Below, piece by piece: positions 17,457 to 26,895 of a DNA stretch of 64,000 nt. The position numbers and the translations under genes were made by a program. Within the stretch, counting starts at the first letter, position 1, and every line of letters begins with the position of its first letter. The stretch covers positions 1 through 64,000 of the forward strand of contig JAFATB010000015.1 in assembly GCA_019244185.1 (NCBI GenBank). Direction: 5' to 3'. The notes beneath the pieces were generated by a model. It saw only the letters and a list, made by a program, of their open reading frames with translations, searched no databases and was not told the origin of the DNA. Source of the stretch: Acidobacteriota bacterium. Lineage in GTDB: Bacteria > Acidobacteriota > Thermoanaerobaculia > Gp7-AA8.

Positions 17457-17557
17457 CGCGACGCCACAACGATTTGCGGAAACCCGAATTCCAGCCGCGG
17501 CGGCGCAACCTCCTCTCCGGCAATCCGTTATATTCACGAGTCGCATCGGAGGTGCGC

Positions 17558-18694
17558 ATGGGCTTGTTCGACAACATCCGGAACCAAATCGGGTCGCAGT
17601 TCATCGAGATCATTGAGTGGCTCGACGACTCGCACGACACGCTGGTCTACCGTTTCCCCGTGTACAACCAGGAAATCAAGATGGGCGCGCAGCTCGTCGT
17701 GCGCGAGAACCAGGCCGCGATCTTCATCAACGAAGGCCAGGTCGCGGACATCTTCAAGCCCGGCCGCTACGAGCTGTCGACGCAGAACCTTCCCATCCTC
17801 ACGACGCTGCGCGGCTGGAAGTACGGCTTCCAGTCGCCGTTCAAAGCCGAGGTCTACTTCTTCAACACGCGGCTCTTCACGGACCTCAAGTGGGGCACGT
17901 CGAATCCGGTGATGATGCGCGACGCGGAGTTCGGGATGATCCGCATCCGCGCGTTCGGCACGTACGCGCTGCGGATCGGCAACGTGAAGGATTTCTTCAA
18001 CACGGTCGTCGGCACGCAGGGTCTCACCACGACCGACGACATCCTCGGGCAGCTGCGCTCGACCATCATCAGCAATCTCTCCGACATCATCGCGGAGTCG
18101 AAGATCGCCGCGCTCGATCTGGCGTCGAGCTACCGCGAGCTCTCCGCGCTCGCGCAGAAAGAGCTGCAGCCGTCGTTCGCGAGCTTCGGCCTCGAGCTCG
18201 CGCGCTTCTTCATCGACAACATCTCGCTGCCCGAAGAAGTCGAAGCCGCGATCGACCAGCGCACGAAGCTCGGCGTCCTCGGCGACCGCATGGGTCAGTA
18301 CGCGCAGCTGCAGACCGCCGATGCGATCAAGGTGGCCGCGGCGAATCCTGGCGGCCTCGCCGGTGCCGGCGTCGGCCTCGGCGCGGGCGTGGCGATGGGA
18401 CAGATGATGAACCAGGGCTTCAACGCGCCGCCGCCGCCCACGCCCGCGTCCGCGCCGCCGCCTCCTCCCGCGGCGCCGGCGAACGTGCCGCGCTGGTCTC
18501 TCGCCATCGACGGCAAGACCTACGGCCCGTACACGGACGACGCGCTCAAGGCGATGATCCAGAGCGGCCAGGTCGCGCTGTCGACGCAGGCGTGGCGTCC
18601 CGGCGCGGCGGGCTGGGCTCCGGTCGACTCGTACGCGGAGCTCGGCGGAAACAGCAGCATGCCGCCGCCTCCCCCGCCGCCGCCGTCGAAGTAG
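17558..18694 (+). CDS. SPFH-domain protein with C-terminal GYF_2 domain
   Basis: A 378-residue protein. Residues about 1-260 form an SPFH/band-7-like domain of the virion-core-like type (MGLFDNIRNQIGSQFIEIIE at the N-terminus). A Gly/Ala/Pro-rich linker follows, then a GYF_2 (DUF4339-type) domain at about 310-365 with WSLAIDGKTYGPY and AWRPGAAGW. It ends in a proline run. The ATG at 17558 has GGAGG 5 bases upstream; the open frame continues further upstream but overlaps the region before the S46 gene without a start signal. The next gene, 9 bases downstream, is a zinc-ribbon membrane protein, a pairing I recall from other bacteria. Function unknown; a role in membrane organisation is only an inference. 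Confidence 0.85.
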   Translation: MGLFDNIRNQIGSQFIEIIEWLDDSHDTLVYRFPVYNQEIKMGAQLVVRENQAAIFINEGQVADIFKPGRYELSTQNLPILTTLRGWKYGFQSPFKAEVYFFNTRLFTDLKWGTSNPVMMRDAEFGMIRIRAFGTYALRIGNVKDFFNTVVGTQGLTTTDDILGQLRSTIISNLSDIIAESKIAALDLASSYRELSALAQKELQPSFASFGLELARFFIDNISLPEEVEAAIDQRTKLGVLGDRMGQYAQLQTADAIKVAAANPGGLAGAGVGLGAGVAMGQMMNQGFNAPPPPTPASAPPPPPAAPANVPRWSLAIDGKTYGPYTDDALKAMIQSGQVALSTQAWRPGAAGWAPVDSYAELGGNSSMPPPPPPPPSK

Positions 18695-18703
18695 CGCCGC
18701 GCG

Positions 18704-19803
18704 ATGACGGCAGCAGCACCGGTCGCGGCGACGACGAAGGTCCGCAAGTTTCCGTGCGAGTCGTGCGGCGCGGACCTGCATTGGGAGCCGGGCGTCACCG
18801 CGCTCAAGTGCCCGTACTGCGGACACGAGAAAGTCGTCGCGCCGCAGGGCGAGAGCGTGCGCGAGAAGCCGGTCGATGCCGCGTTGCGCGCGCCGCGCGA
18901 TCTCGGCTGGGGCGCCGAGCGCAAGGTCATCGTCTGTAAGCGCTGCGGCGCGCACACGACGCTCGATCCGCTCGTCGCGTCGTCCTCGTGCGCGTTCTGC
19001 GGCACGGCCGCGGTCGTGGAGGCGCCGGCGAATCTGACGGTTGTGCGTCCCGAGGGATTGCTGCCCTTCCGGATCCCCCGCGAGACCGCGTTGCAATCTT
19101 TCCGGACATGGCTCGGCAAACTGTGGTTTCGTCCGAACGATCTCAAGTCCGCGTCGGGCATCGCCAAGATGCAGGGCGCATACATCCCGTTCTGGACGTT
19201 CGACGCGGCGACGCATTCGAACTGGACGGCGGAAGCGGGTTACTACTACTACGTCGACGTCGAGGCGACGGAGAATGGTCGGCGCGTGACGCGGCGCGAG
19301 CGGCGGACGCGGTGGGATTCGCGTCGGGATCGCTCGAGCTCTTCTTCGACGACGTGCCGGTGCCGGCCTCGCGCGGCGTCGACGTCGATCTCTGCCGGAA
19401 GATCGAGCCGTATCCGACGGCCGAGCTCACGGCGTACGACCCGTCGTATCTCGCGGGCTTCCTCGCGGAAGAGAACGCGATCGATCTGCCGGAAGCGCTC
19501 GACAGCGCGAAAGAGCGGATGCGCGGCGACATCCGTGCTGCATGTTCGCGCGAGGTACCGGGCGACACGCAGCGGAACCTCGAAGTGCAGACGACCTTCT
19601 CCGCGCTCGCGTACAAGAACGCGCTGCTGCCGCTCTGGATCGCGGCGTACGACTATCGCGGCACGCCGTATCGCTTCATGGTCAACGGCGTCACCGGCAA
19701 ATGCACCGGCACGGCGCCGTGGTCGTGGATCAAGATCACGCTGCTGGTGCTCGCGATCCTCACGATCGTCATCATCGTGTTCGCGTTGAAGGGCAACTCG
19801 TAG
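18704..19803 (+). pseudogene. Zinc-ribbon membrane protein gene, interrupted by a one-base frameshift
   Basis: The first frame (18704 to about 19320) encodes two zinc ribbons (C18, C21, C36, C39 and C78, C81, C96, C99) and the start of the family domain that includes IPFWTFDAATHSNW. The domain then continues in the -1 frame from 19321 (ASGSLELFFDDVPVPAS) to a C-terminal membrane helix (WIKITLLVLAILTIVIIV) and a stop at 19803. Adding one base at 19320/19321 restores a single protein of about 366 residues. Databases often label such proteins PriA-like helicase or TFIIB-type zinc ribbon, but no helicase motif is visible. Both halves are otherwise intact, so a very recent mutation or a sequencing error is likely. 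It is co-directional with the SPFH gene. Confidence 0.85.
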
Positions 19804-19849
19804 CGAAACGTTGACGAACGCGGCCGTGGGCTCGCGCGTATCTTCAGAT

Positions 19850-21229
19850 ATGCGCCGTATCGCCATCGTGGGCTCGGGCATCGTCGGACTCGCCGCCGCG
19901 CACGCGCTGCGCCGCGCCGGACACGCGGTCACGCTCTACAGCGACCGCACGTCGCGGCAGTGGCTCGACGAGAGCCGTCCCACCGGCACCGCCGCGCGCT
20001 TCGATCTCGCGCTGTCGTTCGAGCGCGAGCTCGGCCTCAATCACTGGGACGACGTTGCGCCGCGCGGCGAAGGCGTGTTCCTCACCTTCTGTCCCACGCT
20101 GCACAACCGCCTCGTCACGCTGCGCGGGCGTCTGCAGCGTCCGTTTCAGGCCGTCGATCTGCGCCTGCAGTGCGCGCGCTGGCTCGACGACTTCGACGGC
20201 GAGACGTCGATCGAATCGGTAACGGTCGCGCGGCTCGACGAGATCGCGGCGCAGCACGATCTCACCATCGTCGCGGCCGGACGCGCGGAGCTCTGCAATC
20301 TCTTCCCGCGCGACGACGAACGCAGCGTGCACGACGTCGCGCAGCGGAACCTGGCGATGCTCATCACGCGCGGCGCGCCGATGGCGATCCCCGGCGCCGC
20401 GTTCCTCCCCGTGAAGTTCGACTTCCTCGGCACCGACGGCGAGTTGTTCTGCATCCCCTACTTTCACAAAGACCACGGGCCGTCGTGGAACCTGCTCTTC
20501 GAGGCCAAGCCCGGCTCGCGCATGGACCGCTTCGCCGGCGCGCGGAGCGGCGAGGAAGTCGTCGCCATCGCGAAGCAGGTCGTGCGCGAGCTCTTTCCGT
20601 GGAACAGCGCATGGATGCAGCCGATGGAGCTCGCGGATCGCAACGGCTGGCTCACGGGACGCGTGACGCCGACCGTGCGCCGTCCCGTCGGCACGCTGCC
20701 GTCCGGCCGCGTGGTGATGGCGCTCGGCGACACCGCGATCTCGTTCGATCCGATTGCGGCGCAGGGAGCGAACACGGGACTCAAGCACGCGCGCCATGTC
20801 GTCGCGCGCATCGCCGAGCGCGGCGACGCGCCGCTCGACGCCGCGTGGATGACCGAGACGTTCGAGTCGTTCTACGCCGGCCCCGCGTCGTTCGCGTGGA
20901 CGTTCAGCAATTTGCTGCTCGAACCCATCACCGATCCCGCGAAAGAGCTTCTCATCGCGCAGTGCGGCAGCGACGGCCGCGCCGGCAACGCCAGCGCGCA
21001 ACAGCGCATCGCCGACGCGTTCATGGAGAACTTCAACGACCCGCGCCTGCTCACGCCCGCGTTCACGGACATGCACCGCTCGCGGTCGTTCATCGCGCAA
21101 ACGAGCGGCAAGCCGTGGCTCTTCAGCGCGGTTCGCGGACGCGCGCGCATCGCCGCCGGACAAGTGCAGCAGAAGCTGAAGGGTGGCAATCCGCACGTTC
21201 CCGTTGACGCCGCTCCGCGCCCGGCGTAA
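19850..21229 (+). CDS. FAD-dependent monooxygenase, styrene/indole monooxygenase (StyA)-like
   Basis: A 459-residue flavoprotein with an N-terminal Rossmann motif (IAIVGSGIVGLAAAHAL) and the C-terminal FAD motif GDTAISFDPIAAQGAN, close to the GDTxxxxDP region of the StyA group. Segments FCPTLHNRLVTLRGR and PFQAVDLRLQCARWL fit that group. Such enzymes epoxidise styrene or hydroxylate indole using FADH2 supplied by a separate reductase (StyB). No flavin reductase gene is seen within the window. The ATG at 19850 directly precedes the Rossmann strand; an upstream TTG adds 13 residues without support. The protein extends about 45 residues beyond typical StyA. Substrate unknown. Confidence 0.75.
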   Translation: MRRIAIVGSGIVGLAAAHALRRAGHAVTLYSDRTSRQWLDESRPTGTAARFDLALSFERELGLNHWDDVAPRGEGVFLTFCPTLHNRLVTLRGRLQRPFQAVDLRLQCARWLDDFDGETSIESVTVARLDEIAAQHDLTIVAAGRAELCNLFPRDDERSVHDVAQRNLAMLITRGAPMAIPGAAFLPVKFDFLGTDGELFCIPYFHKDHGPSWNLLFEAKPGSRMDRFAGARSGEEVVAIAKQVVRELFPWNSAWMQPMELADRNGWLTGRVTPTVRRPVGTLPSGRVVMALGDTAISFDPIAAQGANTGLKHARHVVARIAERGDAPLDAAWMTETFESFYAGPASFAWTFSNLLLEPITDPAKELLIAQCGSDGRAGNASAQQRIADAFMENFNDPRLLTPAFTDMHRSRSFIAQTSGKPWLFSAVRGRARIAAGQVQQKLKGGNPHVPVDAAPRPA

Positions 21230-21276
21230 CTTCCTCCGCGTTCCCGCCGCCGTTTTCGCCGAGGAGGAGTTTGCGC

Positions 21277-23649
21277 ATGCGTCGGTCCATTCGCACGTTT
21301 CTGGTGGCTCTGCTCGCACTCGCGTTCGTCGCGACCCCATTGCTCGCGGCGCACGGCCACATCGCCGGCCGCATCACGCGCTCCGACGGCACCGGCATCG
21401 GCGGCGTGATCGTCCAGATCGTCGGCACCTCGCAGGCGACGCTCACGGAAGCGAACGGCGCCTTCGCCTTCGAAGTGCCTCCCGGAACGTACGCACTGTC
21501 GTTCGTCGCCGGCGATGAGGCGACGACGGAGAACAACGTCACGGTGACCAGCGGCGAGACGACGAACGTCGAGAAGAAAGTCGACTGGAAGCTCAGCGTC
21601 GCCGAGACGATCACCGTCTACTCCGCCTCACGCCGCACCGAGCGCGTCGTCGAAGCGCCCGCCGCGGTCTCCGTCGCCAGTGAGGAAGACATTCAGGCGG
21701 TCGCGCCGTCGGGTCAGGCGCCGCGCATCGTCGAGAACGCGCCCGGCGTCGACTTCACGCAGAGCGGCCTTTACGACTTCAACTTCAACACGCGCGGCTT
21801 CAACAGCTCGCTGAACCGCCGCATCCTCACGCTCATCGACGGCCGCGATCCCTCCGTTCCCTTCCTTGGCTCGCAGGAATGGGCGGCGCTCTCGTTTCCG
21901 ATCGACGAGATGGCGAGCGTGGAGCTCGTGCGCGGTCCCGGCTCCGCGCTCTACGGCGCGAACGCGTTCAGCGGCGTGCTGAACATGACCACGAAACAGC
22001 CGAAGTTCAATCCCGGCGGAAGGCTGATGCTCACCGGCGGCGATCTTTCGACGCGCCGCGCCGACTTCCGCCACGCCGGCGCGCTCGGCGGCGAGTGGTA
22101 TTACCGCGCCGTCGGCGGCTACCAGCAGAGCGATGACTTCACCGTCTCGCGCAACGTCAACATCGAGTATCCCGGCCTGCGCCGCGAGGCCGTGCCGCTC
22201 GCGCGCAACGACGACACGATCAAGTTCGGCGGCCTGCGCTTCGACAAGTACTTCGCGAACACCGACGTCCTCACGCTCGAAGGCGGCTACGCAACGCTCG
22301 GCGGTCCGACGTTCCAGACCGGCATCGGACGCGTGCAGGTCACCGACGTCAACCATCCCTGGGCGCGCGCGAACTACAACATGCCGCACTGGAACTTCGC
22401 GTCGTACTACGACGCGCGCCACGCGAACGAACAGATCGCGCTCTCGTCCGGCGCCGCACTCTTCGAGCGCTCGCACAATCTCCACGGCGAGATCCAGACG
22501 AACTGGGGACTCTGGCGCGATCGTGCGCACACCGTCCTCGGCGTTGCGTACAACCAGCAGAGCGTCGACACGCACGGCACGCTGATGGCCGCCGCGCACG
22601 ACGAGCATCAGCAGGCCGCGTTCGGCCAGCTCGACTTCGACGTCACGCCGAACCTCAAGCTCCTCGGCGCCGCGCGCTACGACGAGTCGACGCTGCACGA
22701 CGCGCAGTTCTCGCCGAAGGCCGGCATCGTCTACACCTTCGCGCAGAACCACACCATCCGCTACGGCTACAACGAGGCGTTCCAGAGCCCGAACTACTCC
22801 GAGTTCTTCGTGCGCGTGCCGGCCGCGCAGCCGGTGAATCTCTCCGCGATCGAGAGCGCGTTCGCGCCGCTTCTCGGCGGCACCTCGCTCGGCTTCAGCA
22901 GCATCCCCGTCCTCGCCCTCGGTAACGAGAACCTCGAGGTCGAGAAAGTGCGCAGCCACGAGCTCGGCTACTCCGGTATCTTCGGCGGAAAGCTCTACGT
23001 CACCGCCGACTTCTATCGCAGCAAGTTGAGCAACTTCGTGACGGACCTGCTGCCCGGCGTCAATCCGTCGTACCCGGCGTATCGCCCGCCGTCGAGCGTG
23101 AATCCCGCCGTGGCGACGCAAATCATCGCCACGCTCCAGCGCTCCCTGCCGACGACGCCGCTGCCGCTGTTCGTCGCCATGACGAACCTCCCCGGCGGCG
23201 CGCCGGCATTTGTCATCTCGTATACGAACGCCGGCAAGGTCGACACGCAGGGCGCCGAGCTCGCATTCAACTACTACGTCGGCAACCACTGGCTCGTCGA
23301 CTTCAACTACTCGTGGTTCGACTTCGACGTGAAGGTAGCCGCGCTCGGCGACCGGCTGCTGCCGAACGCGCCCGAGAACAAGTTCAACGCCGGACTCGCG
23401 TGGCGCGGCGCGCGCTTCGACGCGAAGCTCTCGTATCGCTGGGTCGACGAGTTCCCGTGGGCCGCCGGCATCTTCGTCGGCGTCGTGCCGCAGTACGACG
23501 TGGTGAATCTCGCCGCGAACTACCACTTCACGAACAACCTCGGATTCGGCGTCGACGTGAGCAATCTCCTCGGCAACGAGCACTACGAGGCATTCGGCGG
23601 CGACATCCTCGACCGCCGCGCGCTCGGCGTCTTCACGGTGACCTGGTAG
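21277..23649 (+). CDS. TonB-dependent outer-membrane receptor
   Basis: A 790-residue protein: signal peptide (about 1-25), a carboxypeptidase-regulatory-like beta-sandwich domain (about 28-100, GRITRSDGTGIGGVIVQIVG), the plug domain (about 110-225, with VELVRGPGSALYGANAFSGV) and a beta barrel ending in the aromatic FTVTW. The short ETITVYSASRR after the sandwich domain resembles a TonB box region. It should import a large or scarce ligand across the outer membrane using TonB energy; ligand unknown. The start is the ATG at 21277, 7 bases after GGAGGAG; the TTG at 21271 is too close to that site. A TonB gene is at 52153. Confidence 0.92.
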   Translation: MRRSIRTFLVALLALAFVATPLLAAHGHIAGRITRSDGTGIGGVIVQIVGTSQATLTEANGAFAFEVPPGTYALSFVAGDEATTENNVTVTSGETTNVEKKVDWKLSVAETITVYSASRRTERVVEAPAAVSVASEEDIQAVAPSGQAPRIVENAPGVDFTQSGLYDFNFNTRGFNSSLNRRILTLIDGRDPSVPFLGSQEWAALSFPIDEMASVELVRGPGSALYGANAFSGVLNMTTKQPKFNPGGRLMLTGGDLSTRRADFRHAGALGGEWYYRAVGGYQQSDDFTVSRNVNIEYPGLRREAVPLARNDDTIKFGGLRFDKYFANTDVLTLEGGYATLGGPTFQTGIGRVQVTDVNHPWARANYNMPHWNFASYYDARHANEQIALSSGAALFERSHNLHGEIQTNWGLWRDRAHTVLGVAYNQQSVDTHGTLMAAAHDEHQQAAFGQLDFDVTPNLKLLGAARYDESTLHDAQFSPKAGIVYTFAQNHTIRYGYNEAFQSPNYSEFFVRVPAAQPVNLSAIESAFAPLLGGTSLGFSSIPVLALGNENLEVEKVRSHELGYSGIFGGKLYVTADFYRSKLSNFVTDLLPGVNPSYPAYRPPSSVNPAVATQIIATLQRSLPTTPLPLFVAMTNLPGGAPAFVISYTNAGKVDTQGAELAFNYYVGNHWLVDFNYSWFDFDVKVAALGDRLLPNAPENKFNAGLAWRGARFDAKLSYRWVDEFPWAAGIFVGVVPQYDVVNLAANYHFTNNLGFGVDVSNLLGNEHYEAFGGDILDRRALGVFTVTW

Positions 23650-23663
23650 CGAGTCGCAGCGGC

Positions 23664-24719
23664 TTACAAGGCGAGGCGGCGCGCGATCGCCTCGCCCGCT
23701 GCCTTCGTTCCGAGCGAGCCGCCGAGATCGTTCGTCGTCTCCCCCGCCTGAATCGCGTCCGCGACCGCGCGCTCGATCGCCTTCGCCTCGTCGGCGTGGC
23801 CGAGGTAGTCGAGCATCATCGCGGCGGTGAGGATCGCGCCGGCGGGATTGGCGACGTCTTTCCCCGCGTACTTGGGCGCGCTGCCGTGAATCGGCTCGAA
23901 GAGCGAGACGCGGCCCGGATGAATGTTGCCTGACGCCGCGACGCCGAGTCCGCCCTGCAATGCCGCGCCGAGGTCCGTGACGATGTCGCCGAACATGTTG
24001 TTCGTCACGATCACGTCGAACATCTCCGGCGCGCGCACCATCTGCATCGTCAGCGCGTCGACGAACATGTGGAAGTGCTCGAGCTGCGGATAGTCGCGCG
24101 CGACTTCCTCGAACGTGCGCAACCAGAGATCGCCGCCGAAGCGCATGACGTTGTTCTTGTCGGACATGCACACCGACTTGCGGCCGGTTTTCTGCGCGAA
24201 CTCGAACGCGTAGCGAATGATCCGCTCGACCCCGCGGCGCGTGGAGACGTCTTCCTGCACCGCGATCTCGTCCTGCGTGCCCTTCTTGAAGATGCCGCCC
24301 ATGCCGACGTACGCGCCTTCCGTGTTCTCGCGGAAGATGACGAAGTCGATATCCTTCGCGCCTTTGCCTTTCAGCGGCGAAAGGCGTTCGTCGAGCAGCT
24401 TGACCGGGCGGTAGTTGACGTAGAGGTCGAGCTGGAAGCGCATGCCGAGGAGGATGTCGGCGGCGTGCTTCATGTCGGGCACGCGCGGATCGCCGAACGC
24501 GCCGAGGTAGACGGCGGCGTACTCGTCGCGAATCATCTCCATCGCGCCGGGCGGCATCGAGATGCCGGTCTTCAGATACTCGTCGGCGTTCCAGCCGAAG
24601 TGCGTGAAGGTGAGGCCGAGTTTGCGTGCGTCGTTCACCTGCTCGAGCACGCGCATCCCGGCGTCAATGACCTCGGGGCCGATGCCGTCGCCGGGAACTA
24701 CCGCGATTTTCTTCGTCAT
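23664..24719 (-). CDS. leuB: Isocitrate/isopropylmalate dehydrogenase family, 3-isopropylmalate dehydrogenase-like
   Basis: A 351-residue beta-decarboxylating dehydrogenase. It starts KKIAVVPGDGIGPEV and has the substrate loop LLGMRFQLDLYVNYRPVK, the metal-site segment VTNNMFGDIVTDLGA and the NAD region EPIHGSAPKYAGKDVANP. The overall features suit 3-isopropylmalate dehydrogenase, although tartrate/D-malate or NAD-isocitrate dehydrogenases of the same family cannot be excluded. Its start ATG overlaps the TGA of the ChbG deacetylase gene (24716-24719), so it is co-transcribed with envelope-glycan genes and not with leuA, leuC or leuD, an unusual setting. Confidence 0.8.
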   Translation of the reverse strand: MTKKIAVVPGDGIGPEVIDAGMRVLEQVNDARKLGLTFTHFGWNADEYLKTGISMPPGAMEMIRDEYAAVYLGAFGDPRVPDMKHAADILLGMRFQLDLYVNYRPVKLLDERLSPLKGKGAKDIDFVIFRENTEGAYVGMGGIFKKGTQDEIAVQEDVSTRRGVERIIRYAFEFAQKTGRKSVCMSDKNNVMRFGGDLWLRTFEEVARDYPQLEHFHMFVDALTMQMVRAPEMFDVIVTNNMFGDIVTDLGAALQGGLGVAASGNIHPGRVSLFEPIHGSAPKYAGKDVANPAGAILTAAMMLDYLGHADEAKAIERAVADAIQAGETTNDLGGSLGTKAAGEAIARRLAL

Positions 24720-25483
24720 GCGCGCGCGGATTCTATGTGCGACGGCGCGACGAGCTCAATGCCGCGCGAAGCGAGCTCGTGCCGCAGCCGTGGATCGCAC
24801 AGCGCGCGCGTCTCCGCGTCCCAGTCGTAGCCCCAGCCGTAGCCGTCGACGCCGATGCCGGGATGCGTCACGAGCTCGGTGACGCCATCGACGTGCTCGA
24901 GCAGCGGTGCAATGTGCGAGAGATGCCCCGCGTCCGCGACGCCGATCGTGCGGTCGTTGCTTCCGCCGCGAACACGCGCGCGGCGTCCGAGCGCGCTGAG
25001 CAGCGCGATCGGAACGCGGCGCGCGCGCGAGCCGCGGTCGTCGACGATGCGGACGTAGCCGACCGCGAACTCGCGCGCGAGTCGTACGACGACATCGAAG
25101 ATCCGCGGCAGCAGATGGAGATGCTGGTGTCCGTTGAGATGCGTCACGCGCAGGTCGCTCGCGAGGACGCGCTCGATCTGCGCGCGCAGCTCGCGCTCGA
25201 TGGCGTCGATTGAGATTGCGCGTGCGAGGTAGAGCGGCACGAACGACGTGTATTTCTTCGGGAAGCGGAGATTCGTCAGCGGACGCTCTTCGACGAGCGT
25301 GAGATGCACGCCGGCTTCGAGCGACGGCAGCTCCCGCAGACGCGCGACCGCGTCGTCGAAGGCGGCGCCGGTCGCGACGAGGCTGCAGGCGGTGACGATG
25401 CCCTCGCGATGCGCGCGGATCGCGCCTTCCGTCATTCCGGGATGCAGCCCGACGTCGTCAGCCGTGACGATCAGCCGGCGCAT
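24716..25483 (-). CDS. ChbG/HpnK family (YdjC-like) carbohydrate deacetylase
   Basis: A 255-residue YdjC-fold protein. The N-terminal RRLIVTADDVGLHPGMTEG carries the catalytic and metal Asp pair; HLNGHQHLHLLP supplies metal-binding histidines and VTELVTHPGIG another. Members deacetylate N-acetylated sugars, for example chitooligosaccharides (ChbG) or hopanoid-linked sugars (HpnK). The gene overlaps the glycosyltransferase gene upstream by 26 bases and the dehydrogenase gene downstream by ATGA, so the three are one operon. Next to a lipid-carrier glycosyltransferase it may act on a lipid-linked amino sugar, as ArnD does in another family; this is inference. Confidence 0.85.
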   Translation of the reverse strand: MRRLIVTADDVGLHPGMTEGAIRAHREGIVTACSLVATGAAFDDAVARLRELPSLEAGVHLTLVEERPLTNLRFPKKYTSFVPLYLARAISIDAIERELRAQIERVLASDLRVTHLNGHQHLHLLPRIFDVVVRLAREFAVGYVRIVDDRGSRARRVPIALLSALGRRARVRGGSNDRTIGVADAGHLSHIAPLLEHVDGVTELVTHPGIGVDGYGWGYDWDAETRALCDPRLRHELASRGIELVAPSHIESARA

Positions 25484-26234
25484 AGTCGACCGCGCGCGTA
25501 CGCTGCTCGCGCGGCACCTTCTTCCGCATCTCGGGATAGAGCCGCACGAGCTCCTGCAGAATTTTCAGCACCACGCCGAACGACGCGAGATGCGACGTGC
25601 CGCGGATGCGCGGGAAGTAGTCGGTGCCGATCTGCTGGATGGCGAAGCCGCGGTTCTTCGCTTTGACGATGAGCTCCGCGTCGATGAGCGAGCCTTCCGA
25701 CTTCAACTCGATGGCGTCGAGCACCTCCCGCTTCATCAGCTTGAAGGAGAAGTTGATGTCGCGATGCGGCCAGCCGAAGAGGAAGCCGATCAGCCAGTTG
25801 TAAACGAGCGTGTACACGCCGCGCTTGAATCCTTCCATCGTGCGGTCGTGGCGGTACGCCGCGATCATGTCCGCGCCGGTGACTTCCATTGCACGCATCG
25901 CGCGGCCGAGGACGTCGGGATCGAACGGGATGTCGGAGTCCATGTAGAAGACGAGATCCTTGCGCGCGGCAGCGAAGCCGGTGCGCAGCGTCGCGCCGAG
26001 CTTGCGGTTCTTCTCGTGGCGCAGAATGCGGATCTTCGGATTCGCGTGCGACAGCGACGCGGCGATGCGCGGCGAGGCGTCGGTCGACGCGTCGTCGACG
26101 ATCAGGATCTCGTAGTCGCCCGCGTACTTTTCGAGCGACTCGACCGCCGCCGCGACGGCCTGCTCGATGTTCAGCTCCTCGTTGTACATCGGAATCACGA
26201 GCGAGACGGACGGGCGCGGCATCGGCGGCATCAT
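25458..26234 (-). CDS. GT2 glycosyltransferase, dolichyl/undecaprenyl-phosphate sugar synthase type
   Basis: A 258-residue GT-A glycosyltransferase starting SVSLVIPMYNEELNIEQAV, with EILIVDDASTDAS, the DxD-like motif FYMDSDIPFDPD and INFSFKLMKREVLD. The shape is that of DPM1-type enzymes that transfer a sugar from a nucleotide donor to polyprenyl phosphate on the cytoplasmic face; the protein has no C-terminal membrane domain. The ATG at 26234 overlaps the TGA of the methyltransferase gene (ATGA) and has GGAAG 5 bases upstream. The lipid-linked product could feed the two ArnT-like transferases next door, as ArnC feeds ArnT. Confidence 0.87.
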   Translation of the reverse strand: MMPPMPRPSVSLVIPMYNEELNIEQAVAAAVESLEKYAGDYEILIVDDASTDASPRIAASLSHANPKIRILRHEKNRKLGATLRTGFAAARKDLVFYMDSDIPFDPDVLGRAMRAMEVTGADMIAAYRHDRTMEGFKRGVYTLVYNWLIGFLFGWPHRDINFSFKLMKREVLDAIELKSEGSLIDAELIVKAKNRGFAIQQIGTDYFPRIRGTSHLASFGVVLKILQELVRLYPEMRKKVPREQRTRAVDYAPADRHG

Positions 26235-26869
26235 AGCGGCTTCCGCGCGGTGTACAGGATGTGCGGATGCGGATAGCCGCGGTCGATGCGGCGCGCCGCG
26301 AAATCGGTGAAGCCGATCGCGCGCAGCGTGGCTTCGAGCTCCTCGCGCGTTTGATACACGAACCCGCGCCCGAGGGTCACGTGGAGGAAGGCGTTGTTGA
26401 GGGATTCCTGCAGGCGCGCCCAGCGGATTTTTAGGCCGCGCGCGGGATCGAGCTCCTTGAGCACGAACGTGCCGCCGGGCGCGAGGCGCTCGTAGATGCG
26501 GCGATAGAGCGTGACGCGCTCGTCGAGCGTCAGGAGATAAACGACGTCGGCGACGAGGATCGCGTCGAACGCGCCGCGGATCGCGTCGTCGAACGCGGCG
26601 ATCCAGCGCACGCCGGGCGCGTGCGGCGGGAGCGACTTGCGCAGGTCCGGCTCGACGGCGAAGACGCGCAGGCGAGGATTCGCCGCGGCGAGATACGCGT
26701 AGATGCCGTGACCCGCGCCGAGCTCGAGGACGCGGCCGGATTCCGGCAGCACGTCGAGCATGCGCGGGAACGGACACGTGAGAAAGCGGATGGCGACGTG
26801 GACGCGCGCGGCGGGCGGCGTGCCGCGGTAGACGCGGCGCAGAAGGGCGATCGCGTCGCGCGTGCGCAT
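26231..26869 (-). CDS. Class I SAM-dependent methyltransferase
   Basis: A 212-residue Rossmann methyltransferase with motif I VLELGAGHGIYAYLAA, an acidic residue at the end of strand 2 (FAVEPD), motif IV AILVADVVYLL and LAPGGTFVLKELDP. The substrate is unknown. It is the first gene of a four-gene minus-strand operon with the GT2, ChbG and LeuB-like genes. The start is taken as ATG 26869; a GTG two codons upstream is equally open. A TATAAT hexamer on the minus strand at 26883-26888 is close enough to suggest a very short or absent leader. Confidence 0.82.
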   Translation of the reverse strand: MRTRDAIALLRRVYRGTPPAARVHVAIRFLTCPFPRMLDVLPESGRVLELGAGHGIYAYLAAANPRLRVFAVEPDLRKSLPPHAPGVRWIAAFDDAIRGAFDAILVADVVYLLTLDERVTLYRRIYERLAPGGTFVLKELDPARGLKIRWARLQESLNNAFLHVTLGRGFVYQTREELEATLRAIGFTDFAARRIDRGYPHPHILYTARKPL

Positions 26870-26895
26870 TGACACTGCGGCGATTATAGAAGCGC

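Noticed and set aside
21628..24171. Long minus-strand open frame opposite the TonB-dependent receptor
   Set aside because: Same type of antisense shadow; the receptor on the plus strand has a signal peptide, plug and barrel.
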